From Virgisporangium aurantiacum (GTDB taxonomy: Bacteria > Actinomycetota > Actinomycetes > Mycobacteriales > Micromonosporaceae), in NCBI RefSeq assembly GCF_016863635.1, contig NZ_BOPG01000063.1, forward strand, positions 62,001 to 126,000: 64,000 nt of DNA. The letters are read 5' to 3'. How positions within the stretch are numbered: position 1 is the stretch's first letter; the number at the start of each line of letters is the position of its first letter. Below are positions 16,749-23,763 of the stretch, piece after piece. Under the pieces are notes generated by a model. It was not told the DNA's origin and did not search any database. It worked only from the letters and a program-made list of their open reading frames with translations. The position numbers were made by a program, and so were the translations under genes.

Positions 16749-17156
16749 ATGACGACAGTGACCAGCACTCACCGCGAGCAGCGCCGGCTGCTCCTGCCCG
16801 GCCTGGCCGCGGCGGCCGTCGCCGCCGTCGCCGTGACGGCCGTCGCCGCCCTCGCCACGGCCGTCGGTGTCGACTTCGAACTGCCCGACGGCGGCGAGTC
16901 GATTCCCCTGCTCGGCTTCACGCAGCTCACGTTCACCTTCAGCGTGGTGGGCGTCCTCGTCGCCCTGGCGATCCGCCGCTGGGCGCCCCGCCCGGCCCGC
17001 GCGTGGGTCCGGATCGCGGTGGCACTCACCGCGCTCTCGCTCGTGCCGCCGTTCCTGGTGGGCGCGAACGCCGCCACCGTGTGCACGCTCGTGCTCGCGC
17101 ACCTGGTCGCCGCCGCGATCGTGATACCCGTCATCGCCCGCCGGTTGGCCACCTGA
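16749..17156 (+). CDS. Small four-helix membrane protein (DUF6069-like)
   Basis: 135 residues with four membrane segments (about 14-38, 54-78, 88-108, 112-132), typical of the small DUF6069-type proteins common in actinomycetes. Transcribed divergently from the MocR regulator with 47 bp between starts, so probably its target. No enzymatic motif. Function unknown. Confidence 0.78.
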   Translation: MTTVTSTHREQRRLLLPGLAAAAVAAVAVTAVAALATAVGVDFELPDGGESIPLLGFTQLTFTFSVVGVLVALAIRRWAPRPARAWVRIAVALTALSLVPPFLVGANAATVCTLVLAHLVAAAIVIPVIARRLAT

Positions 17157-17170
17157 CGCCGGTTCGAAGG

Positions 17171-17689
17171 TCAGGGCGACGGGGGGCGGTGCGCCGCGAG
17201 CTCGGCCGGGTGCGGGTACAGGAACTGCTGCTTCGCTCTGATCGTGCCCTGCAGCGCCATGCCCAGCAGCCGGGTGCCGGTGAACGTTTGGACCTGCCCC
17301 TGCGCCAGGTCGATCACCACCGGCCGGGTGCTGCCGACGCCCTGCAACGGCGGCTTGTCGGCGGCGGTCGCCACGGCGTCGGGCTGGACGTCGTGCGACA
17401 CGAGCCCGGCGAAGTTGATGATCTCGGTGCGGCCGCCGGGCACCTGGTGCGTCGTCCGCAGCGACCACTGGTGAACGTGGGTGATGAAGTCGCGGACCGC
17501 GAAGGCGGTCACCGTCGCCAACGGTGCGACCACCGCCGTGAACCGGATGTGGCCCCGCGCGATGGCGCTGGCCTCGTAGACGTCACCGAGCATCGCCTCG
17601 ACCGGACCGATCCGCTCCCGCCGGACCTGGCCGCCCGCCCGCTCGATCCGCTGTGCCACGGCCGCCAGGTACGTCTCGACCTCGATCAT
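17171..17689 (-). CDS. Hypothetical protein, 172 residues
   Basis: I do not recognise a family. The sequence starts MIEVETYLAAVAQRIERAGG and alternates helix and strand. RFTAVVAPLATVTAFAVRDFITHVHQWSL suggests a compact alpha/beta domain. No signal peptide, membrane segment or cysteine. Codon bias (GC3) is typical of a real gene and the frame is free of overlap. Lies between the convergent membrane gene and the cupin gene; no operon partner is obvious. Confidence 0.65.
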   Translation of the reverse strand: MIEVETYLAAVAQRIERAGGQVRRERIGPVEAMLGDVYEASAIARGHIRFTAVVAPLATVTAFAVRDFITHVHQWSLRTTHQVPGGRTEIINFAGLVSHDVQPDAVATAADKPPLQGVGSTRPVVIDLAQGQVQTFTGTRLLGMALQGTIRAKQQFLYPHPAELAAHRPPSP

Positions 17690-17741
17690 CGCGTCCCCCC
17701 ATCGACGGTACGCGATCAGTGTCGTCGATCGGCGCCACCGG

Positions 17742-18089
17742 CTAACGGGGACTCGGGCCGAGCGGGGCGTCGCCCGTCGGCGCCGGGCCGGGCTCCTTGA
17801 GTTCGACGAAGATGCTGTGCGTCGCGCCGGGGCCGATGTTCTCGCCGGTGTGTTCCTGTGCGCCGACCCAGCGGGCCGCGCCGGCCGGCAGGTCGACGTC
17901 GACCTGGCGACCGCCGGCCGTGACGCGGCGGCGGAAGGCGCTCAGCGTCACCATCACGCTGTCGGGGTGGCGGTGCGGATGCGTGCGGTCGCCGGGGTTG
18001 TCGCGGTATTCGAGGACCCGCACCCGCTCGTTCTCGAAGACGACCGTGTACAGGTCCGGGTCGGTGACGGCCGGATCGTCGTGGCTCAT
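17742..18089 (-). CDS. Small cupin-domain protein
   Basis: 115 residues from ATG 18089, chosen because AAGGAGG precedes it by 5-6 bases; an upstream ATG at 18104 overlaps the operator region. Single cupin barrel: THPHRHPDSVMV supplies the first metal-binding histidines and HTGENIGPGATHSIFVEL the second motif. Could be a sensor-like or degradative metal protein; substrate unknown. Divergent from a TetR regulator with two adjacent dyads between them, so likely repressed by it. Confidence 0.85.
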   Translation of the reverse strand: MSHDDPAVTDPDLYTVVFENERVRVLEYRDNPGDRTHPHRHPDSVMVTLSAFRRRVTAGGRQVDVDLPAGAARWVGAQEHTGENIGPGATHSIFVELKEPGPAPTGDAPLGPSPR

Positions 18090-18102
18090 CGCTGCCTCCT
18101 TC

Positions 18103-18138
18103 ATGGGACTCCGGTCCCATATGGGACTACGGTACCAT
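18103..18138. promoter_or_regulatory. Two adjacent 18-bp dyads, probable TetR operators
   Basis: ATGGGACTCCGGTCCCAT (18103-18120) has perfect 7-bp arms around TCCG. It is followed directly by ATGGGACTACGGTACCAT (18121-18138), with one arm mismatch. They fill the gap between the divergent cupin and TetR starts. Tandem dyads in this position are typical of an autoregulating TetR repressor. Confidence 0.8.
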
Positions 18139-18144
18139 GACCGC

Positions 18145-18747
18145 GTGGCGACGCCCTACGAGTCGACCGGCCGGACGGCGCAGAAGTCACGGACCCGACT
18201 CGCGCTCGTCGCGGCCACCCGCGAGCTGCTCGCCGCCGGGCTCACCCCGAAGGTGGAGGACGCCGCCGAGCGGGCCGGCATCTCCCGCACCACCGCCTAC
18301 CGGTACTTCCCCAACCAGCGCAGCCTGCTGATGGCCGCCCATCCGACCATCTCGCCGGAGACCCTGCTGCCGGCCGACGCGCCCACCGACCCCACGGCCC
18401 GCCTCGACGCGTTCATGACCGCCTTCACCGCGTACAACTTCACGTGGGAGCCCCAACTGCGCACCTCGTTGCGGCTGTCACTGGAACCCGACGCCGATCG
18501 GCCCGTGCTGCGTCAGGGGCGGGCGATCGGCTGGATCGCCGACGCCCTGACGCCGTTGCGCGACACCGATCCGCACGTCGACGCCCACCGGCTGGCGGTC
18601 GCCATCCGGTCCGCGACCGGCATCGAGACGTTGATCTGGCTGGTGGACATCGCCGGCTACAGCCGCGAGCAGGCCGCGGAGACCGTCCGGGCCACCGCGC
18701 ACGCCCTGCTCGCCGCCGCCCGCCGCACCGGTGTCACGGCAGCATGA
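18145..18747 (+). CDS. TetR-family transcriptional regulator
   Basis: 200 residues from GTG 18145. The N-terminal helix-turn-helix covers about residues 14-60 (TRLALVAATRELLAAG, AGISRTTAYRYFPNQRSLL). The C-terminal ligand domain is all-helical and lacks a recognisable specificity motif. The two dyads just upstream are its probable operators, controlling itself and the divergent cupin gene. Its last 14 bases overlap the convergent oxidoreductase gene. Confidence 0.93.
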   Translation: MATPYESTGRTAQKSRTRLALVAATRELLAAGLTPKVEDAAERAGISRTTAYRYFPNQRSLLMAAHPTISPETLLPADAPTDPTARLDAFMTAFTAYNFTWEPQLRTSLRLSLEPDADRPVLRQGRAIGWIADALTPLRDTDPHVDAHRLAVAIRSATGIETLIWLVDIAGYSREQAAETVRATAHALLAAARRTGVTAA

Positions 18748-19699
18748 CCACCTTGCCGGTGGCCCTGTCGTCCTCCATGTAGCGGTGCGCCGCGGCGATG
18801 TCGGCCAGGGCGAAGATCCGGTCGACGTTCGGCCGGTACACGCCGGCCTCGACGTTGTCGACGACCCGCTGGAGCACGGCCGCGCCGCCCTGGGCGTCAC
18901 GGCTGTGGAAGGCCGTGAGCCGGGTTCCGGAGGGAACCATCGCGATCGGCTCGAAGTCCCGGATCAGCCATCCGCTGAGGGAGCCCGCCACGCAGACGGT
19001 TCCGCCCCGACGGACCAGCCGCAGCGAGTCGACGGCCGTGGCCGCCCCGACGAGGTCCAGGACGTGGTCCGGTCCGTCGGGCCACGGCGTGCGCAGCGGC
19101 CCGCCGTCGTCGCGGAGGACGTGGTCGACGCCGGCCGCGAGCAGAGCGTCGGCCTTGCCCGGCCGGCGGGTCGTGGCCGCGGTCTCGACGCCGTGGCCGT
19201 GCGCGATCGACGCGGCGGCCATCCCCACCGAGGACGTGCCGCCACGGATCAGCAGTCGCTCGCCGGGCCGGATTCCCAGGGTGTCGAAGGCGCCCTGCGC
19301 GGTCAGGTACGTTTCCGGCAGCGCGGCCAGGGTCTCCGGGGAAAGCGTCGAGGTGACCGGCATGAGCAGCGCGTTCGGCAGCAACGCGTACTCGGCGTAG
19401 CCGCCGTCGAACTCCCGACCCATCTCCCCCATCACCGCCGCGACCGTCGCGCCCTCCGGCAGCCGGGGATCGGTGGACGCCGCCACCACGCCCACGCACT
19501 CGATCCCGAGCACCCGCGGGAACCGCACGCCCGGCGAGTGCCCCTGCCGGGTCCGCAGTTCCGACCGGTTGAGACCCGCGCCCGTCACCCGCACGAGGCT
19601 CCAACCGGCGCGGACGGCCGGAACCGGCAGCTCGCGGATCTCCAGGACCTCGGGGCCGCCCGCCCGGACACAGACCGCGGCTCGCATCGTCGTCGTCAT
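18734..19699 (-). CDS. NADPH-dependent oxidoreductase, quinone-reductase type MDR
   Basis: 321 residues. Medium-chain dehydrogenase fold without zinc ligands: GAGLNRSELRTRQG at the active site, LPETYLTAQGAFDTLG, cofactor motif LIRGGTSSVGMAAA, C-terminal DRATGKVVMLP. Reduces quinones or enals with NADPH in the usual family members. Divergent from the AraC-type regulator 54 bp away, which probably controls it. Confidence 0.9.
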   Translation of the reverse strand: MTTTMRAAVCVRAGGPEVLEIRELPVPAVRAGWSLVRVTGAGLNRSELRTRQGHSPGVRFPRVLGIECVGVVAASTDPRLPEGATVAAVMGEMGREFDGGYAEYALLPNALLMPVTSTLSPETLAALPETYLTAQGAFDTLGIRPGERLLIRGGTSSVGMAAASIAHGHGVETAATTRRPGKADALLAAGVDHVLRDDGGPLRTPWPDGPDHVLDLVGAATAVDSLRLVRRGGTVCVAGSLSGWLIRDFEPIAMVPSGTRLTAFHSRDAQGGAAVLQRVVDNVEAGVYRPNVDRIFALADIAAAHRYMEDDRATGKVVMLP

Positions 19700-19753
19700 A
19701 CCCGAACTGTCACCGTGGAGCCGGCTGGCCGGCCACCGGTAGAATGCCAACTC

Positions 19754-20515
19754 ATGCCCGTAGCCCGCCAATCCCGGATCTGGCCGTCCGGTGGCGTGCA
19801 CCTGTGGCCGTCGGGCTCCACCAGCCGGGCACACACCCACCCGCGCGGGCACCTGGTGTACGCGGCCGGCGGCGTCCTGTCCGTCCACACCGAACGTGGC
19901 GTCTCCGTCGTTCCGGCCAACCGGGTCATCTGGATCCCGGCCCGGTCCACGCACCACCACCGCGCGCACGGCGACACCGACATGCGGATCGTCTTCCTGC
20001 CACCGTCGCTGGCGCGCCGGACGCCCGCGCGCCCGGCGGTGTTCCTCGCGTCCGGCCTCGCCCGCGAGGTCATCCTGACCCTCACCGGCACCCGGCAGCT
20101 CGACCGCGGCGCCCGCGCCCGCCTGCACCGCGTCCTGGTCGACGAACTCCACGAGACGCACGAGCAGCCCACCCACCTCCCCGAGCCCCGCGACGACCGG
20201 CTGCGCGCCGTGGCCCGCATCCTCGACGACAACCCCGCCGACGGCAGCACACTCGCCGCGCTCGGTCAGCGCGTCGGAGCCGGCGCCCGCACCCTCAGCC
20301 GCCTCTTCCACGACGAGCTCGGCATGACGTTCTACGAGTGGCGCACCCAGCTGCGCGTCTGCCATGCGCTCGTCCTGCTCGCGCAGGGCCACGACACGAC
20401 GCGCGTCGCCCGGTTCTGCGGGTGGGCGAACCCGAGCAGCTTCATCGCCGCGTTCACCGCGATCGTCGGCACCACCCCCGGCCGCCACCGCGCCGGCGGT
20501 ATCACCGGTACGTAG
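19754..20515 (+). CDS. AraC-family regulator with N-terminal cupin
   Basis: 253 residues. The cupin-like sensor contains SRAHTHPRGHLVYAAGG and WIPARSTHHHRAHG. Two helix-turn-helix motifs at the C-terminus (TLAALGQRVGAGARTLSRLF, TRVARFCGWANPSSFIAAF) end in TTPGRHRAG. Matches the AraC group that usually regulates a divergent transporter or oxidoreductase. Here the divergent neighbour is the quinone-reductase-type gene. Confidence 0.92.
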   Translation: MPVARQSRIWPSGGVHLWPSGSTSRAHTHPRGHLVYAAGGVLSVHTERGVSVVPANRVIWIPARSTHHHRAHGDTDMRIVFLPPSLARRTPARPAVFLASGLAREVILTLTGTRQLDRGARARLHRVLVDELHETHEQPTHLPEPRDDRLRAVARILDDNPADGSTLAALGQRVGAGARTLSRLFHDELGMTFYEWRTQLRVCHALVLLAQGHDTTRVARFCGWANPSSFIAAFTAIVGTTPGRHRAGGITGT

Positions 20516-20525
20516 GCTGTCGGCC

Positions 20526-21563
20526 GTGGGTACCGGTGGTGGGTCGACGAAGCTGATCGCGGCGCTGCGTGCGGCGGCGACGCCGGACCTGTACCGGGAC
20601 CGGCAGGATCGGCGGAACCACGCGGTCGACGACTTCTTCCGGCTCTGGCCGGAACAGCCGGGCGGTGGCCGGGACGCGGGGCTGGCGGCGTTCGACGCCG
20701 GCGACCCGGAGCGGGCCGACGCGGTGTGGGAAGCGGCCGGAACCGACGTCGCGCACCACAACCTGGCCGTGCTCAACCACATGCTCGCCCTCGACGCCGA
20801 CCACGCCGTCCGGGTCGCGGCGGCGAAGTGGCGCCGGTCGTACAGGTACTGGCGGGCGATCTGGCTGTCCCCCACGTTCTGGCACCTGTACGCCGCCCGG
20901 TTGGCCGGGCCCGGCGAGCCGGCGGCGACCGTCCGGGACACGACGTCACCCAGCCGGCAGACGGCCGCGACGGTCCGCGAGCAGCTGCCGCTGGTGCTGG
21001 CCCGGATCGGCGCGCGGGTCGCGCTGCGGTGGGCCGAGCGCCGCCAGTCCGCCGAGATGGTCCAGGCGCACTGGCAACTCGTCGAGTACGACGGCTTCCC
21101 CGAGAACGTCCGGGCGAAGGCGCGGCTGGCCGGCGCCGACGCGGTCATCGCGCTGACCCGGGCCCGGCTCGCGCACGCCGACGGGGTCGCGCGGCCGTCG
21201 CCCCGGAGCGGGGCGTCGATCGGGAGACAGGTCCGCGACAAGGTCGCCCCGGCGCTGGACCTGCTGGCCCGGGCCCGGGTGAAGGGCGCCGACCCGGTCG
21301 AGGACGAGGTCGCGGAGCACATGCTGCGGTGGACGGCCGCCTACGTCGAGGCGACCGGCAACTTCGTGGAAGGCCTCCGGGTCCTGCACATGGCCCGGGA
21401 CCTGTCACCGGGGTACAAGGTCGGAAGCCGCATCGACAGCCTCATCGACGACCTGAAACGCCAGCGGACGCAGGCCGAGCGCCCGGGAACGAGCATCGTG
21501 GACATGATGACCTCCTCCGACGGCCTGCCCTACGGCGTCGGCTGGCCGCCCCACCTCCAGTGA
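20526..21563 (+). CDS. Hypothetical protein, 345 residues
   Basis: Begins at GTG 20526, 10 bp after the AraC gene. Mostly helical and rich in Trp/Tyr/Arg in the first half (KWRRSYRYWRAIWLSPTFWHLY). The pattern DAGDPERADAVWEAAG near residue 57 hints at TPR-like helix pairs. No signal peptide, membrane segment or catalytic motif. Ends DMMTSSDGLPYGVGWPP. I do not recognise the family. The convergent LysR gene follows after 1 bp. Confidence 0.65.
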   Translation: MGTGGGSTKLIAALRAAATPDLYRDRQDRRNHAVDDFFRLWPEQPGGGRDAGLAAFDAGDPERADAVWEAAGTDVAHHNLAVLNHMLALDADHAVRVAAAKWRRSYRYWRAIWLSPTFWHLYAARLAGPGEPAATVRDTTSPSRQTAATVREQLPLVLARIGARVALRWAERRQSAEMVQAHWQLVEYDGFPENVRAKARLAGADAVIALTRARLAHADGVARPSPRSGASIGRQVRDKVAPALDLLARARVKGADPVEDEVAEHMLRWTAAYVEATGNFVEGLRVLHMARDLSPGYKVGSRIDSLIDDLKRQRTQAERPGTSIVDMMTSSDGLPYGVGWPPHLQ

Positions 21564-21564
21564 C

Positions 21565-22437
21565 CTAGCCGTACGGGCCGGCGGCTCGCACGTGGTCGAG
21601 GAACCGGGCGGCCGGTGGGGCGAGGTCGCGGTCGGAGCGCCAGGTGAGGCCGACCACCCGTTGGGCGGCGGCGCTGGCCAGGGGCACCGCGACCGTCGAC
21701 GTGCCGGCCTGCTGGTCGGGCAGGATCGCGACACCGAGGCCGGCGCCGGCCAGCCCCTCGACGGTGGCGAGGTCCTCGCTCTCGAACGACACCCGGGGGA
21801 CCAGGCCGTCGGCGGCGTAGAGATCGTCGACGAGTGTGCGGAACCCGAAGCCGGTCGGGACGGTCACCAGGTCGTCGTCGGCGAGTTCGGCCATGCGGAC
21901 GCGTTTGCGGCGTTCGAGCCGGTGTCCGGGCGCCACGGCGAGCACCAACCGCTGGCGCTGCAACGGGATCCAGCCGTGCGGGCCGGTCGGGCGGGGCCAC
22001 AGGACGGCGTGTTCGGCGGTGCCGTCGGCCAGCAGGCGGAGCAGGTCGTGGGTGGGCGCCTGGCGCAGCGTGACGCGGACGTGCGGGCTGGCCACCCGGA
22101 ACTCGCGGAGCAGCCGCGGCACCAGGGAGGTGGCCATCGAGTTGAGGAACGCCAACCGCACCGTGCCCGAGTCGGGGTCGAGCACGTCGGCCAGGTCGCG
22201 GCGCAGCCGGTCGTAGCGGTCGACGATGTCGCGCGCGGCGGCGAGGGCGAGCGCGCCGTTCGGGTTCAGATGGACGCCGCGGGCGTCGCGCTCGAACAGC
22301 CGCCCGCCGAGCTCGTGCTCCACCCGGGCCAGCAACCGGGACAGCGTCGGCTGCGTGAGCCGCAACACAGCGGCCGCATCGGTGACGCGTTCGTGGCCGG
22401 CGAGTGCGATCAGCCGCCGGAGATCCTCGACCTGCAT
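21565..22437 (-). CDS. LysR-family transcriptional regulator
   Basis: 290 residues. Helix-turn-helix at about 1-60 (LRRLIALAGHERVTDAAAVL, QPTLSRLLARVEHELG), then a periplasmic-binding-like effector domain from about 90. Divergent from a major facilitator gene with 42 bp between starts, a common arrangement where the regulator controls the exporter in response to its substrate. A dyad at 22458-22472 lies in the gap. Confidence 0.93.
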   Translation of the reverse strand: MQVEDLRRLIALAGHERVTDAAAVLRLTQPTLSRLLARVEHELGGRLFERDARGVHLNPNGALALAAARDIVDRYDRLRRDLADVLDPDSGTVRLAFLNSMATSLVPRLLREFRVASPHVRVTLRQAPTHDLLRLLADGTAEHAVLWPRPTGPHGWIPLQRQRLVLAVAPGHRLERRKRVRMAELADDDLVTVPTGFGFRTLVDDLYAADGLVPRVSFESEDLATVEGLAGAGLGVAILPDQQAGTSTVAVPLASAAAQRVVGLTWRSDRDLAPPAARFLDHVRAAGPYG

Positions 22438-22457
22438 ACGTCAAACGTATCGGACGG

Positions 22458-22472
22458 ATGAAAACCATTCAT
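22458..22472. promoter_or_regulatory. Dyad between LysR and transporter genes
   Basis: ATGAA-AACCA-TTCAT, perfect 5-bp arms with a 5-bp centre, in the 42-bp divergent gap. Plausible LysR site; short enough to occur by chance. Confidence 0.35.
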
Positions 22473-22479
22473 TGGACGC

Positions 22480-23532
22480 ATGGCAGGAATCCGGCGCAGA
22501 GTGCGCGGAGTGAGCACCACGAGAGAACGCCGGATCCTGGTCGCGTTGTTCGCCGCCGGCGTCGCCACCTTCGCCCTGCTGTACAGCGCGCAGGCGGTGC
22601 TGCCGGCGTTCGGTGCCGAGTTCGGTGTGACGCCCGCCGGGAGCACGCTGGCGGTGTCGCTCGCCACGATCGGTCTCGGCGTGGCACTGCTGGTCGCCGG
22701 TCCGCTGTCCGAGACGTACGGCCGCATCCGGCTCATCCGCGCGTCGATGACGCTGTCGGGTCTGGTCGCGCTCGCGTGCGCGGTCGCCCCCGACTGGCGG
22801 ACCCTGCTCGCGCTGCGGCTGGTCGAGGGCGTCACGCTGGCCGGGGTGCCGGCCGTGGCGACCGCGTACCTGCGCGAGGAGATGCCCCGCGGCTTCCACG
22901 CGCGCGCGGCCGGGCTCTACGTGGGCGGCACCGCGCTGGGCGGGATGATCGGGCGCCTCGTCACCGCCGGGGTCGCCGACGTCGCCGGCTGGCGGTGGGG
23001 ACTCGCCGCGGCGGGAGCGGTGGGGATCGGGTGCGCTCTCGCCGTCCAATTGACGCTGCCCGCATCCCGCAACTTCACCGCGGCGCCCGCGCGGCCGCGG
23101 CATCTTGCCGCCCTGGTGCGGCCGGCCGCGACCGACCCGGCGCTGCTCGCGTTGTACGGCATCGGTTGCTGCGCGATGGGTGCGTTCGTCGCGGTGTTCA
23201 ACACGCTGGCGTACCGCCTCACCGCGGCGCCGTTCGGGTTGAGCCTCGCGGCGGTGGGCCTGGTGTTCCTGGTGTATCCGGCCGGATCGGTCAGCTCGGC
23301 GGTCGCGGGTCGGTTCGCGGACCGGATCGGTCGCCGGTCCGTGGTCGCGATCGGGTGCGGGGTCACCGCGCTGGGTGTGGTGGTGACGCTCGTGGGCGCG
23401 GCGCTGCTCCTCTCCCGATGTGGTGGTGCGCCGCCGTCCGACGGCGCACCACCCCCGTCCACGTGCGCCGGTCAGCAGTCGCCGATGGTCACCCAACCGC
23501 CGCAGTTGACGCCGCTGCACAGACAGTTGTAG
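22480..23532 (+). pseudogene. Major facilitator transporter truncated after about nine membrane segments
   Basis: The reading frame gives a normal transporter (ALLYSAQAVLPAFGAEFG, GPLSETYGR, GRFADRIGRR) up to SVVAIGCGVTALGVVVTLVG. After about residue 308 it changes into Pro/Gly/Gln-rich sequence and stops at 350 residues, where family members have 380-420 and twelve helices. Helices 10-12 are missing. The last 120 bases of the frame run through a strong hairpin and the antisense of the Cys-rich peptide gene, so the tail is not a natural C-terminus. GTG 22510 is an alternative start. Probably an inactive remnant; a shortened functional protein cannot be excluded. Confidence 0.7.
23422..23453 (-). 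terminator. Strong hairpin downstream of the Cys-rich peptide gene
   Basis: GGTGGTGCGCCG (23422-23433) and its exact complement CGGCGCACCACC (23442-23453) form a 12-bp stem with an 8-nt loop, 18 bp beyond the peptide gene's stop. Terminates the minus-strand transcript. It also marks the join with the truncated transporter. Confidence 0.8.
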
Positions 23533-23681
23533 TTGCACCAGCGGCGCTGGTTGAGCTGGCCCTGGTAGCACCGGTACTGGTAGTAGCCGTCACCCGGGAA
23601 GCAGGCGCAGGCTCCGGCGCGGGCCTTCGGTACGAACAGGCCCAGCACCCGGTCGGCGGTGTTGTCGAGCAGTTTCCGCAT
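23472..23681 (-). CDS. Leader-type peptide with eight cysteines
   Basis: 69 residues from ATG 23681, preceded by GGAGGAG at about 6 bases. Residues 1-24 are an amphipathic leader-like segment (MRKLLDNTADRVLGLFVPKA) ending Ala-Gly-Ala. Residues 25-69 carry Cys at 25, 27, 38, 49, 53, 55, 60 and 69 with many Tyr, Asn and Gly. Eight cysteines fit four disulfides, or modified thiols. Follows the AfsR-type regulator by 82 bp on the same strand and is closed by a strong terminator. Similar short leader-plus-Cys peptides occur in actinomycetes, but I cannot name a family. Could be a secreted disulfide-rich peptide or a RiPP-like precursor; no maturation enzyme is adjacent. Confidence 0.72.
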   Translation of the reverse strand: MRKLLDNTADRVLGLFVPKARAGACACFPGDGYYQYRCYQGQLNQRRWCNYNCLCSGVNCGGWVTIGDC

Positions 23682-23763
23682 GCGAACTCCTCCGTTCCAC
23701 CGGGGATCCCCCGATTGGCGCTTGAACCCTAGAAAGCCGCGCCACAGCGTCCCTATAACGCCG

